From: Actibacterium sp. XHP0104
GTDB taxonomy: Bacteria; Pseudomonadota; Alphaproteobacteria; Rhodobacterales; Rhodobacteraceae
Reading direction: 5' to 3'
Length of the DNA: 64,000 nucleotides
Assembly (NCBI RefSeq): GCF_025751515.1
Contig: NZ_JAOWLE010000002.1
Span: 124,001-188,000 of the forward strand
Shown here piece after piece: positions 19,056 through 26,008 of this stretch. Each line of letters starts with the position of its first letter. Within the stretch, counting starts at the first letter, position 1. The notes below the pieces were generated by a model. It saw only the letters and a list, made by a program, of their open reading frames with translations. It made no database searches and was not told where the DNA came from. Position numbers and translations under genes: made by a program.

Positions 19056-19129
19056 GGGATCTCCTTGAGGTCGTCCCAAAGGTGTAGGCGCCCCGAAGGG
19101 GCACCGCAAGCCGGTGATGGTGGTGAAAT

Positions 19130-19204
19130 TGGAGCGGGCGATGAGATTCGAACTCACGACCCTAACCTTGGCAAGGTTATGCTCTACCCCTGAGCTACGC
19201 CCGC
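19130..19204 (-). tRNA. tRNA-Gly(GCC), copy 2 of a tandem pair
   Basis: A 75-base tRNA. The acceptor GCGGGCG pairs with CGCCCGC, the anticodon arm is TAACC-TTGCCAA-GGTTA with anticodon GCC, the T-arm GTGAG-TTCGAAT-CTCAT is intact, and CCA is encoded (19130-19132). The sequence is identical to the copy at 19352-19426. It has its own promoter. Confidence 0.97.
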
Positions 19205-19221
19205 GTCCGTGGGTGAGCGGT

Positions 19222-19250
19222 GATTTAGCGCCCCGCGCCGGGGGGTGCAA
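19222..19250 (-). promoter_or_regulatory. Housekeeping promoter of tRNA-Gly copy 2
   Basis: On the minus strand a -35 TTGCAC (19245-19250) and a -10 TAAATC (19222-19227) are separated by exactly 17 bases, preceded by the extended element CCTC before TTGC. The same arrangement stands before the other tRNA genes in this window. Transcription would start about 10 bases before the tRNA. Confidence 0.7.
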
Positions 19251-19300
19251 GAGGGGGTACGCGAAAAATTTCCGGGGGCGGATCTGCGAGGCGAAAACGA

Positions 19301-19327
19301 AAAAACGCGGGCCAGGCCCGCGTTTTT
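19301..19327 (-). terminator. Perfect palindromic terminator between the two tRNA-Gly genes
   Basis: A 27-base perfect palindrome: AAAAACGCGGGCC, a single A, then GGCCCGCGTTTTT. With A and T runs at both ends it would terminate transcription in either direction; for the minus strand it ends the transcript of tRNA-Gly copy 1. Confidence 0.88.
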
Positions 19328-19351
19328 CGAAAGCTCCCGTGAGGGAGAAAT

Positions 19352-19426
19352 TGGAGCGGGCGATGAGATTCGAACTCACGACCCTAACCTTGGCAAGGTT
19401 ATGCTCTACCCCTGAGCTACGCCCGC
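19352..19426 (-). tRNA. tRNA-Gly(GCC), copy 1 of a tandem pair
   Basis: Identical in all 75 bases to the copy at 19130-19204, including encoded CCA (19352-19354). Anticodon GCC in loop TTGCCAA. The upstream flank (GGGTGAGCGGTGATTTAGCG on plus) is also shared, so the duplicated unit included the promoter -10 region. Confidence 0.97.
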
Positions 19427-19444
19427 ATCCTTTGGGTGAGCGGT

Positions 19445-19473
19445 GATTTAGCGGCAGCGGCGCGGGGCCGCAA
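19445..19473 (-). promoter_or_regulatory. Housekeeping promoter of tRNA-Gly copy 1
   Basis: Minus strand -35 TTGCGG (19468-19473), 17-base spacer, -10 TAAATC (19445-19450), with CCTC directly before TTGC as in the other tRNA promoters here. Confidence 0.7.
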
Positions 19474-19510
19474 GAGGAAAAACCGCGCCCGCCTCATTTT
19501 TCTGACGGGC

Positions 19511-20194
19511 TTAAACCAGCCGCATGAATTGCGACCGCTCGCCCGAATTGTCGAAGAACGGCACGCTGGGCGGCGGCAAGCCCTTGCTGACCAGCCCGGT
19601 CACCTCGGCCAGCACCACCTCGGTGATGAAGGGCAGGTTGTAGCTGCGGACCTCGGGAAGGGGGATCCATTGCAGGTGGCTCAGCTCATCCTCGGCGCGG
19701 CTGAAATCATCCAGATCGCCGACGACGCGATCGGCCTCGACCAGGAAGAACCGCGCGTCAAACCGGCGCGGGCGTCCCGGCGGGGTGATGGCGCGAAAGA
19801 TGAAGTGAAAGCCCTCGGCGCTGGGCAGGTGGCCGGTCTGGGCAAAGTCGTGCCAGTCTTGCGGCGGCTCGCCGGGCCAGGTGCCGGGCGTGCCCAGGAT
19901 CAGGCCGGTTTCTTCCCAGACCTCGCGGATCGCCCCGGCCACCAGCGCGCGGGCGCGGCCGGTATCGGCATGCATGTCCAGCCGCTGCGAACAGGCGGCG
20001 GGCAAGGGCGGCTCGACCGGAATCGCGGCATCGGCCGGATCAACGGCCCCGCCGGGAAAGACGAACTTGTTGGGCATGAACGCCGCGCTGGCCCCGCGCT
20101 GGCCCATCAGAACACGCGGGTTGGTCTCGGCATCGCGCAGCAGGATGACGCTGGACGCGTCGCGGATGGCGGTCTTGTCGATGGTCACGGTCAC
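19511..20194 (-). CDS. NUDIX hydrolase
   Basis: A 227-residue NUDIX protein cleaving nucleoside diphosphate-linked substrates. The FVFPGGAVDPAD strand is followed by the NUDIX box remnant GAIREVWEETGLILG (G-x5-E-x-W-E-E-T-G, the REXXEE core being REVWEE). The N-terminal VILLRD/VLMGQRG and length fit the CoA pyrophosphatase/NUDT7-19-like group in this lineage. No ATG fits; GTG at 20192-20194 overlaps the DUF983 stop as GTGA, which supports a coupled start. A second GTG two codons later is the alternative. Confidence 0.88.
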   Translation of the reverse strand: MTVTIDKTAIRDASSVILLRDAETNPRVLMGQRGASAAFMPNKFVFPGGAVDPADAAIPVEPPLPAACSQRLDMHADTGRARALVAGAIREVWEETGLILGTPGTWPGEPPQDWHDFAQTGHLPSAEGFHFIFRAITPPGRPRRFDARFFLVEADRVVGDLDDFSRAEDELSHLQWIPLPEVRSYNLPFITEVVLAEVTGLVSKGLPPPSVPFFDNSGERSQFMRLV

Positions 20195-20577
20195 GATCTC
20201 ACACTGCTGAACCCATGCATCCGCTTGGCCCATTGCAGGGCGACAAAGGCGCCCTTGAAGCGCGGCAGCAGATACAGCGACAGCGCCACGCAACCGACCG
20301 AGAACACGGTCGCCAGGATCAGCGGATCGGGCCGGTAGGCCGTGAACACCCACAGGATCAGCGGCGCCATCAGGTGCCCGACGACCAGGATCGTCATATA
20401 GGCCGGGCCGTCATCGGCGCGCTGGTGGTGCAGCTCTTCGTGGCAGACCGGGCAGCTTTCGCGCACTTTCAGATAGCCACGCAGCAGCGGGCCAGAGCCG
20501 CAGCTGGGGCAGCGGCGTTTCCATCCGCGCATCAGGGCGGGGCCCACGGGCCGGTCTTGGGTGGTTTGCGTCGTCAT
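20191..20577 (-). CDS. DUF983 family zinc-ribbon membrane protein
   Basis: A 128-residue protein of the DUF983 family. Two CxxC pairs near the N-terminus (CPSC and CPVC, about residues 22-45) should form a zinc ribbon, followed by two transmembrane segments (YMTILVVGHLMAPLILWVF and LATVFSVGCVALSLYLL). Often found beside cytochrome oxidase or NUDIX genes; function unknown. The stop overlaps the NUDIX start. Divergent from the EF-hand gene across 204 bases. Confidence 0.88.
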   Translation of the reverse strand: MTTQTTQDRPVGPALMRGWKRRCPSCGSGPLLRGYLKVRESCPVCHEELHHQRADDGPAYMTILVVGHLMAPLILWVFTAYRPDPLILATVFSVGCVALSLYLLPRFKGAFVALQWAKRMHGFSSVRS

Positions 20578-20781
20578 GTGTGTTTCCCGTTTTCTGCGCA
20601 TCCCTCCATGCGCAACCCGGCCATAATATACATTCCGGCCATCTGTTACAGGGGGGGCGGGACGATTGCGGCGCGATGTCGCAAAATATTCGCGGTTGCG
20701 GCGACGGAACCCGCGCAGTGGCGCGTTGATACCTGTGAAGACGGGCAGCCCGGCCCGGTGATCATACAGGAGATACAAGAC

Positions 20782-21357
20782 ATGACCCGCAAGACGATTC
20801 TCACCACCCTGTCGGTTCTGGCCCTTGGTGGCGCGGCGGCCGTGACGGCCCTGCCGGCCATGGCCAGCGGCCCCAAAGGCGGCCAGATGGGCGCCATGAT
20901 GATGCAGCGCTTTGACGCCGACAATGACGGCAAGATCACCCGCGAGGAATTCCTGACCCCGATGCAGGACCGCTTTGCCGCCTCTGACTCTGATGGCGAT
21001 GGCGTGCTGAGCGCCGAAGAACTGGCCTCTGCCCGCCCGATGGGCATGCAGGGCGGTGATATGGAATGCGAGCGCGGCGAGCGCATGGGTCGTGGCTATG
21101 ACGACGATGACGACGATTATGGCCGCAAGCACATGAAGCACATGCGCGACCATGCCCGCATGACCCCCGAGGACCGTGCCGATCGGGCGCAGCGCATGAT
21201 CGCGATGATGGATGCCGACGGTGACGGCGCCCTCAGCGCCGAGGAACTGTCCGCCGGCCCCAATGCCGAACGCGCCTTTTCGCGGCTCGATGCCGATGGC
21301 GACGGCAATGTGACGCTTGAGGAATTCAAGGCCGCCAAGCGCCCCGCCGCCCAGTAA
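20782..21357 (+). CDS. Exported EF-hand calcium-binding protein with four EF loops
   Basis: A 191-residue protein with a signal peptide (basic MTRKT, hydrophobic core to ALPAMA-SG). Four canonical EF-hand loops begin at Asp45 (DADNDGKITREE), Asp69 (DSDGDGVLSAEE), Asp144 (DADGDGALSAEE) and Asp170 (DADGDGNVTLEE), with the two pairs separated by a Met/His/Asp-rich linker including a run of six Asp. It should bind calcium in the periplasm. ATG at 20782 follows AGGAGAT. First gene of a plus-strand group with an ECF sigma factor, suggesting a sensing or effector role in that system. Confidence 0.92.
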   Translation: MTRKTILTTLSVLALGGAAAVTALPAMASGPKGGQMGAMMMQRFDADNDGKITREEFLTPMQDRFAASDSDGDGVLSAEELASARPMGMQGGDMECERGERMGRGYDDDDDDYGRKHMKHMRDHARMTPEDRADRAQRMIAMMDADGDGALSAEELSAGPNAERAFSRLDADGDGNVTLEEFKAAKRPAAQ

Positions 21358-21368
21358 CGAAAACAGCG

Positions 21369-21396
21369 ATCGGCCCGACCCCACGGGCGGGCCGAT
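21369..21396 (+). other. Hairpin between EF-hand and sigma factor genes
   Basis: Nine-base inverted repeat ATCGGCCCG (21369-21377) and CGGGCCGAT (21388-21396) around a ten-base loop, without a following T run. It may stabilise or attenuate the message rather than end it, which would make the EF-hand transcript more abundant than the sigma factor part. Confidence 0.5.
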
Positions 21397-21434
21397 TGTG
21401 AAACCCCGCAGGACAGGCTAGGCCTTTGGGCACG

Positions 21435-22019
21435 ATGAACATGGCTCTGGACGCGCAAAGCGAGTTTTCCGACGAGGCATTGCTGGTGCTCTATGGCAAC
21501 GGCGATGACAGGGCGGCGCGTGCGTTGGCGGCCCGGCTGCTGCCCCGGGTTCTGTCCTATGCCACGCGGGTGCTGCGCGATCCGGCCGAGGCCGAGGACG
21601 TCGCGCAAGAGGCCATGTTGCGGCTGTGGCGCATCGCGCCCGAGTGGCGGCAGGGCGAGGCCAAGGTGTCGACCTGGCTCTATCGCGTGGTGGCCAACCT
21701 GTGCACCGACCGGCTGCGCAAGGGGCGGATGGCCGATATCGACGCCGTGACCGAGCCCGCCGATGACAGCCCCGGCGCCGAGGCGCAGCTGCAACAGGCG
21801 GCGCGGCTGGCGGCACTGGACGGGGCGCTGGCAGAGCTGCCAGAACGACAGCGGCAGGCCGTGGTTTTGCGGCATATCGAGGGGCTGGCAAACCCCGAGA
21901 TTGCCGAAATACTTGAGATAAGCGTCGAGGCGGTGGAAAGTCTGACTGCCCGGGGCAAACGGGCGCTGGCCGCGGCCTTGGCCGGGCGGCGCGAAGAGTT
22001 GGGGTATGACGATGGCTGA
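21435..22019 (+). CDS. ECF-family RNA polymerase sigma factor
   Basis: A 194-residue group IV sigma factor. Region 2 includes DPAEAEDVAQEAMLRLWRIAPEWR with the usual sigma-2 core, and region 4 is LPERQRQAVVLRHIEGLANPEIAEILEISVEAVESLTARGKRAL with its helix-turn-helix. Starts are possible at ATG 21435 or 21441 (a TTG at 21426 also fits); a GGACAGG site favours the first ATG. Its stop overlaps the next gene, a small one-helix protein likely to be its anti-sigma factor. The target promoter is unknown. Confidence 0.92.
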   Translation: MNMALDAQSEFSDEALLVLYGNGDDRAARALAARLLPRVLSYATRVLRDPAEAEDVAQEAMLRLWRIAPEWRQGEAKVSTWLYRVVANLCTDRLRKGRMADIDAVTEPADDSPGAEAQLQQAARLAALDGALAELPERQRQAVVLRHIEGLANPEIAEILEISVEAVESLTARGKRALAAALAGRREELGYDDG

Positions 22020-22386
22020 TGAACGGATGACCGATACGGACGAGCTGGAGCTCTTGTTCGCCGCTGCGCGCGACGCGGCGCCGGTGCCGTCGGACGGGCT
22101 GTTGGCCCGCGTTCTGGCGGATGCCGAGGCCGAACAGGCCCGCCCCGCACCCGCGCTCATACGCCCCGAAGGCGGGCTGCTGGCCCGCGCCATGCGCCAG
22201 ATCGGCGGCTGGCCCGCCCTGGCGGGGCTGGCCACGGCCACGCTGGCCGGGGTCTGGATCGGCTATGCCCAGCCCGCCGGGCTGGACGGGCTGACCGATA
22301 CGGTCTGGCAGGGTGATGCGGCCGGCTATGACTTGGTGGAAATGATCCCGTCGCTGGACGGATACCTGACGGAGGGTGGCGTATGA
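22006..22386 (+). CDS. Putative anti-sigma factor, single transmembrane helix
   Basis: A 126-residue acidic protein overlapping the sigma gene by 14 bases and the following gene by four. Residues 1-45 are soluble and acidic with a LLFAAARDAAPVPSDGLLARVLADAEAE helix, typical of the sigma-binding part of small anti-sigma factors; a transmembrane segment (LAGLATATLAGVWIGYA) lies near 72-88, leaving about 35 residues outside. There is no zinc HxxxCxxC motif. Role inferred from position and layout; I recognise no named family. Confidence 0.7.
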   Translation: MTMADERMTDTDELELLFAAARDAAPVPSDGLLARVLADAEAEQARPAPALIRPEGGLLARAMRQIGGWPALAGLATATLAGVWIGYAQPAGLDGLTDTVWQGDAAGYDLVEMIPSLDGYLTEGGV

Positions 22387-22892
22387 GCGGCGAAGGCGGA
22401 AAACCGGCAGGCAAGTTCCGCTGGGGGCGGGTGGTTCTGGTGCTGTCGCTGGGGCTGAACCTGCTGGTGTTCGGGCTGATCGGCGGCGCGATCCTGAAAC
22501 ATGGCGGCCCGCCATCACGCGCTGCGGGGCAGGTCGATTTCCTGGGCTATAGCGGCCCCTATGCGCGCGCGCTGGATCACGAACAGCGCGAACATCTGCG
22601 TGACCGGCTGGGCCAGAGCGCCGACACCTGGCGCGAGAACCGCGCCGCCGTGCGCCGTGATTTCCAGCTGATCCTGACGGCCCTGCGCGCGCGCCCCTAT
22701 GATGCGGCCGCGCTTGAGGCCGCGCTTGAGGCTCAGCAGGCCCGCGTCGATGCCCATGCCCGCCAGATCCGCGCCGAGATGCTGGCCCAGATCGCCGCCA
22801 TGGATGACCACGACCGGCATGAATTCGCGGAACGTCTGGAACGGATGCTGCGCCGGGGTGCGCGCCACGGTCACGACCGCGACGACGACTAG
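22383..22892 (+). CDS. Periplasmic heavy-metal sensor-like protein (Spy/CpxP/ZraP-type helical)
   Basis: A 169-residue protein with an N-terminal membrane anchor (VVLVLSLGLNLLVFGLIGGAIL, about 17-38) and a long-helix periplasmic domain rich in Arg and Ala, ending in a His/Asp-rich tail (RHGHDRDDD). This resembles the heavy-metal resistance/CnrX-Spy group, where a membrane-anchored sensor partners an ECF sigma and anti-sigma. ATG overlaps the upstream stop. The convergent diguanylate cyclase gene overlaps its last four bases. Confidence 0.75.
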   Translation: MSGEGGKPAGKFRWGRVVLVLSLGLNLLVFGLIGGAILKHGGPPSRAAGQVDFLGYSGPYARALDHEQREHLRDRLGQSADTWRENRAAVRRDFQLILTALRARPYDAAALEAALEAQQARVDAHARQIRAEMLAQIAAMDDHDRHEFAERLERMLRRGARHGHDRDDD

Positions 22893-24262
22893 GCGGCGTT
22901 GGGGGCGCTGCGCACCTTGTTGCGACCCTCGGATTTCGCCCGGTAAAGCGCGCCGTCCGCCAGCGCCAGCAGGCGATCCACGTCGCGCTCCAGCCCGGTC
23001 GGGCTGATGGCCATGCCGATGCTGACCGACACAGTGATCGAGCCACGCCCCTCGGGCAGCAGGATCGGCAGGGTGCCGATGGTCTGGCGCAGCCGTTCGG
23101 CCATGCGCCGGGCGAGATCGGGCGCGGTGTCGGGCATGGCCACCAGGAATTCCTCGCCCCCGATCCGCGCCACCAGGTCCGAGGGCCGCAGATTGGCGGT
23201 GATCTGCCGCGCCACCCGTTCCAGCACCGTGTCGCCGGCGGCATGACCGTGGCGGTCATTCACGGCCTTGAAATGGTCGATATCCAGCAGCATCACCGCG
23301 AAACTGCGGTCCGTCTGCGCCGCCCGATCACCCATCTGTTGCAGATGCGGCAGCGCGTAACGGCGGTTGAACAGCCCAGTCAGCGGGTCGGTCACCGCCA
23401 TGCGCAGCCCGTCCTTGACCGAGGCGCGCAGCCTGTCAGCCTGATGCTTGCGGCGCAGTTGCACCTCTAGCCGATGCGCCAGCTCGGCCGGGTCGAACGG
23501 GGTGGCCAGCAGGTCATTCGCGCCCAGATCCAGCGCCATGGCGGCGGTGTCATGGGCGGTCTCGGGCACCACGATCAGAACCGCGCTGTGGCGCGTCGCG
23601 GCGCGGGCCCGCAGGTCGGTCAACAGCCGCAGACCATCGCCCGGCCGGTCCAGATCGGCGGCGATCACGAACAGATCGGGCGCGGCCCCGGCATCGCCCA
23701 GGGCCTGTGCGCGCGTCATTACCTCTAGCGTCGCATGCACCTGTGAACGCAGCGCGGTCTTCCAGGCCAGCGCCTGTTCCCGCCGCGCCGCAACCAGGGC
23801 GACGCGCCCCTGCCGGGCAAAGGTTTCGGGCGGTTCGGCAAAGCCCAGCACCCGGCGGGTGCTGTCGCGCAGGGCCAGTTCCTGGGTGGTCTCGCGCGCC
23901 CGAAGCAGGCTGCGCACACGCGCCAGCAGGGTGGTTTCATCCAGCGGCTTGGGCAGAAACTCATCCGCGCCGGCCTGTAGCGCGCGCATCTTCTGGCCCG
24001 GGTTGCGATCGGCCGAGAAGATGATGATCGGGATATCGGCGGTCTCGGCATCGGCGCGAAGGCGGCGGCAGACCTCGATTCCATCCATATCGGCCATGAT
24101 CATATCCAGCAGAATCAGATCGGGCCGCTCGCGCCGCGCCACCGCCAGCGCATCCTGCCCGCCGCTGGCTTGCAGCACCTCATAGCACGCCTCGCTCAGC
24201 CGGACCTTCATCACGATGCGGTTTGTCGCGATATCGTCTGCGACGAGGATTCTCCCCGGCAT
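22889..24262 (-). CDS. PleD-like two-receiver diguanylate cyclase
   Basis: Cytoplasmic response regulator of 457 residues making c-di-GMP. The first receiver has VADD (7-10), phospho-acceptor Asp53 in LILLDMIMADMDG and the switch lysine in LPKPLDE; the second receiver is degenerate. The C-terminal GGDEF domain has the signature GGEEF, with the inhibitory I-site RPSD five residues before it, so product feedback is expected. The ATG at 24262 has a strong GGAG ribosome site. This matches Caulobacter PleD in architecture; no kinase is adjacent. Confidence 0.92.
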   Translation of the reverse strand: MPGRILVADDIATNRIVMKVRLSEACYEVLQASGGQDALAVARRERPDLILLDMIMADMDGIEVCRRLRADAETADIPIIIFSADRNPGQKMRALQAGADEFLPKPLDETTLLARVRSLLRARETTQELALRDSTRRVLGFAEPPETFARQGRVALVAARREQALAWKTALRSQVHATLEVMTRAQALGDAGAAPDLFVIAADLDRPGDGLRLLTDLRARAATRHSAVLIVVPETAHDTAAMALDLGANDLLATPFDPAELAHRLEVQLRRKHQADRLRASVKDGLRMAVTDPLTGLFNRRYALPHLQQMGDRAAQTDRSFAVMLLDIDHFKAVNDRHGHAAGDTVLERVARQITANLRPSDLVARIGGEEFLVAMPDTAPDLARRMAERLRQTIGTLPILLPEGRGSITVSVSIGMAISPTGLERDVDRLLALADGALYRAKSEGRNKVRSAPNAA

Positions 24263-24325
24263 TGAGGTCACTCCTTGCCTCTGATTTCTGGTGCTCGTAT
24301 CCAGTTCAGATATGGCCAAGAAGTC

Positions 24326-24340
24326 TTAACAAACCCTTTA
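24326..24340. promoter_or_regulatory. Possible CtrA site between pleD-like and DUF3572 genes
   Basis: TTAA-N7-TTTA differs by one base from the CtrA consensus TTAA-N7-TTAA and lies in the 102-base divergent region. CtrA controls c-di-GMP and cell-cycle genes in alphaproteobacteria. A single near match is weak evidence. Confidence 0.3.
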
Positions 24341-24364
24341 GCGTTTACAGCGGAGTTGAAACGA

Positions 24365-24643
24365 ATGCAGCGGATCGAGGCGGAAACCATCGCGTTGCAG
24401 GCCCTGGCCTGGCTGGCCGGGCAGGACGATCTGCTGGGCGTGTTCCTGGGCGCCAGCGGTGCATCGGTGGGTGATCTGGCAGCCCAGGCGGCCTCGGCCG
24501 AATTTCAGGGCGCGGTGCTGGATTTCCTGACGATGGACGACGCCTGGGTGATCGCGTTCTGCGATGCGCATGGCCTGAAATACGAGGCTCCGATGATGGC
24601 GCGGCAGGCGCTGCCGGGCGGCGCACAGATCAACTGGACCTAG
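24365..24643 (+). CDS. DUF3572 family protein
   Basis: A 92-residue helical protein of the DUF3572 family, which is restricted to alphaproteobacteria and has no known function. The typical opening AETIALQALAWLAGQDDLLGVFLGASG and the later FLTMDDAWVIAFCDAHGL are present. ATG at 24365 follows a GGAG site; an in-frame upstream ATG at 24275 lacks one. It is divergent from the pleD-like gene and converges with the MarR gene one base apart. Confidence 0.85.
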   Translation: MQRIEAETIALQALAWLAGQDDLLGVFLGASGASVGDLAAQAASAEFQGAVLDFLTMDDAWVIAFCDAHGLKYEAPMMARQALPGGAQINWT

Positions 24644-24644
24644 A

Positions 24645-25100
24645 TCAGATCTGCGTCAGGCCGCGTTCTTTGCCCTCCACCGATTTCCGCAGCAAACGGT
24701 AAAGCTCCGCCCGTTCGGTCTCATCCAGGCTGTCGGTGATCAGGCTGTTGTTCTCCTCGGCCAGCGGCGTGCCCTCGATCACCAGCTGCTGCGCCTTGGG
24801 GCTGAGCGACACTTCGGTCATCCGCCGGTCGGTCGAGGCCGACTTGCGTGAGATCAGCCCCTCGGCCTCCATCTGGCGCAGCGCGCGCGAGGTGGCGGTG
24901 CGGTCGATGCCGACAAAGTCGGCAATCTCGGAGGGGCGGGTCAGATTCTCATTCGCCACGGCCAGCAGGATGCACCAAGTGGTGCGGGTCAGGCCCATGG
25001 GTCGCATCCAGCCATCCAGCCGCCGTTCTTGCAGGCGGGCCGCAAGGGACAAGTGATAGCCGATCGAGTGGTGCAGGCGGTACTTGGAATGCGCAGTCAT
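24645..25100 (-). CDS. MarR family transcriptional regulator
   Basis: A 151-residue winged-helix regulator. The recognition part RPSEIADFVGIDRTATSRALRQMEAEGLISRKSASTDRRMTEVSLSPKAQ is the classic MarR helix-turn-helix and wing with the conserved DxR of the wing (DRRMTEV). Flanking helices form the dimer. It faces a divergent HAD gene over 104 bases containing GC-rich dyad GCCGTGACGGC, a possible operator. Ligand unknown. Confidence 0.92.
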   Translation of the reverse strand: MTAHSKYRLHHSIGYHLSLAARLQERRLDGWMRPMGLTRTTWCILLAVANENLTRPSEIADFVGIDRTATSRALRQMEAEGLISRKSASTDRRMTEVSLSPKAQQLVIEGTPLAEENNSLITDSLDETERAELYRLLRKSVEGKERGLTQI

Positions 25101-25204
25101 TGGGCGAATTTCCGCCGTGACGGCGGATGTGTCAATCTGTCGGTTGGAATTCGTTGACCCCGGTGCGTTTCATCCCGCATACCCAATAGTGGGGAGGATC
25201 AACA

Positions 25205-25906
25205 ATGCATGATGTCGGCGGAATCATTTTCGACAAGGACGGGACGCTTTTCGATTTCAACGCGACCTGGACAGCCTGGGCCGTGACGTTTCTGACAGAG
25301 CTGGCCTGCGGCGATCCGGCCCGCGCGCAGGTTCTGGGCGGCGCGATCGGGTTCGACACCGAGGCCCGCGCCTTTGCCCCCGACAGCCCCGCAATCGCCG
25401 GCACCCCGCACGAGGTTGCCGAATGCCTGCTGCCCCATGTGCCCGGCGCAACGCCCGCGGCGCTGATCATGCGGATGAACGTGGCCGCGGCCGAGGCGCC
25501 GATGCAAGAGGCGGTGCCGCTGGCGGCGCTGTTGGATCGGCTGGCCGGGCAGGGGCTGCGTCTGGGTGTGGTCACCAACGATGCCGAAGGCCCCGCCCGC
25601 GCGCATCTGGGCGCCACCGGCATCACCGACCGGTTCGATTTCATCGCCGGTTGCGACAGCGGCTATGGCGCCAAGCCCGCGCCCGGCCCCTTGCTGGCCT
25701 GCGCCGCCTATATGGGCCTGCCCCCCGCGCAGGTGCTGATGGTGGGCGACAGCCGCCATGATCTGGCGGCGGGCCACGCGGCGGGCATGCGCACCGTGGG
25801 CGTGCTGACCGGCCTGGCCACCGAGGCCGAACTGCGGCCCTATGCCGATCTGGTCCTGCCCGATATCGGCCATCTGCCCGAGCACCTCTTCGCCATGGCA
25901 GCCTGA
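25205..25906 (+). CDS. HAD family hydrolase
   Basis: A 233-residue HAD phosphatase with motif I IIFDKDGTLFDFN (7-19), motif II VVTNDAE, a lysine in YGAKPAPGP (motif III) and motif IV MVGDSRHDLAAG. The FDKDGTL start and alpha-helical cap resemble phosphoglycolate phosphatase-like proteins, but this is a different branch from the gph at 9171. ATG is preceded by GGGAGG. Substrate not determinable. Confidence 0.9.
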   Translation: MHDVGGIIFDKDGTLFDFNATWTAWAVTFLTELACGDPARAQVLGGAIGFDTEARAFAPDSPAIAGTPHEVAECLLPHVPGATPAALIMRMNVAAAEAPMQEAVPLAALLDRLAGQGLRLGVVTNDAEGPARAHLGATGITDRFDFIAGCDSGYGAKPAPGPLLACAAYMGLPPAQVLMVGDSRHDLAAGHAAGMRTVGVLTGLATEAELRPYADLVLPDIGHLPEHLFAMAA

Positions 25907-25957
25907 GACACCGCGCGATGTGACGCGACGGGGCGGGGTTTCCTGTCTGGAATCCCC

Positions 25958-25995
25958 AAGGGCGCGCCCTTAACTTGCTGACAACGAGCAGCAAG
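25958..25995. repeat. Two adjoining inverted repeats upstream of the DUF4153 gene
   Basis: AAGGGCGCGCCCTT (25958-25971) is a perfect 14-base palindrome, followed by CTTGCTG (25974-25980) and CAGCAAG (25989-25995) around an 8-base spacer. They end just before the ribosome site of the gene at 26009, so they could be operators or a leader hairpin. Confidence 0.5.
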
Positions 25996-26008
25996 AAGGA
26001 GCAGGCCC

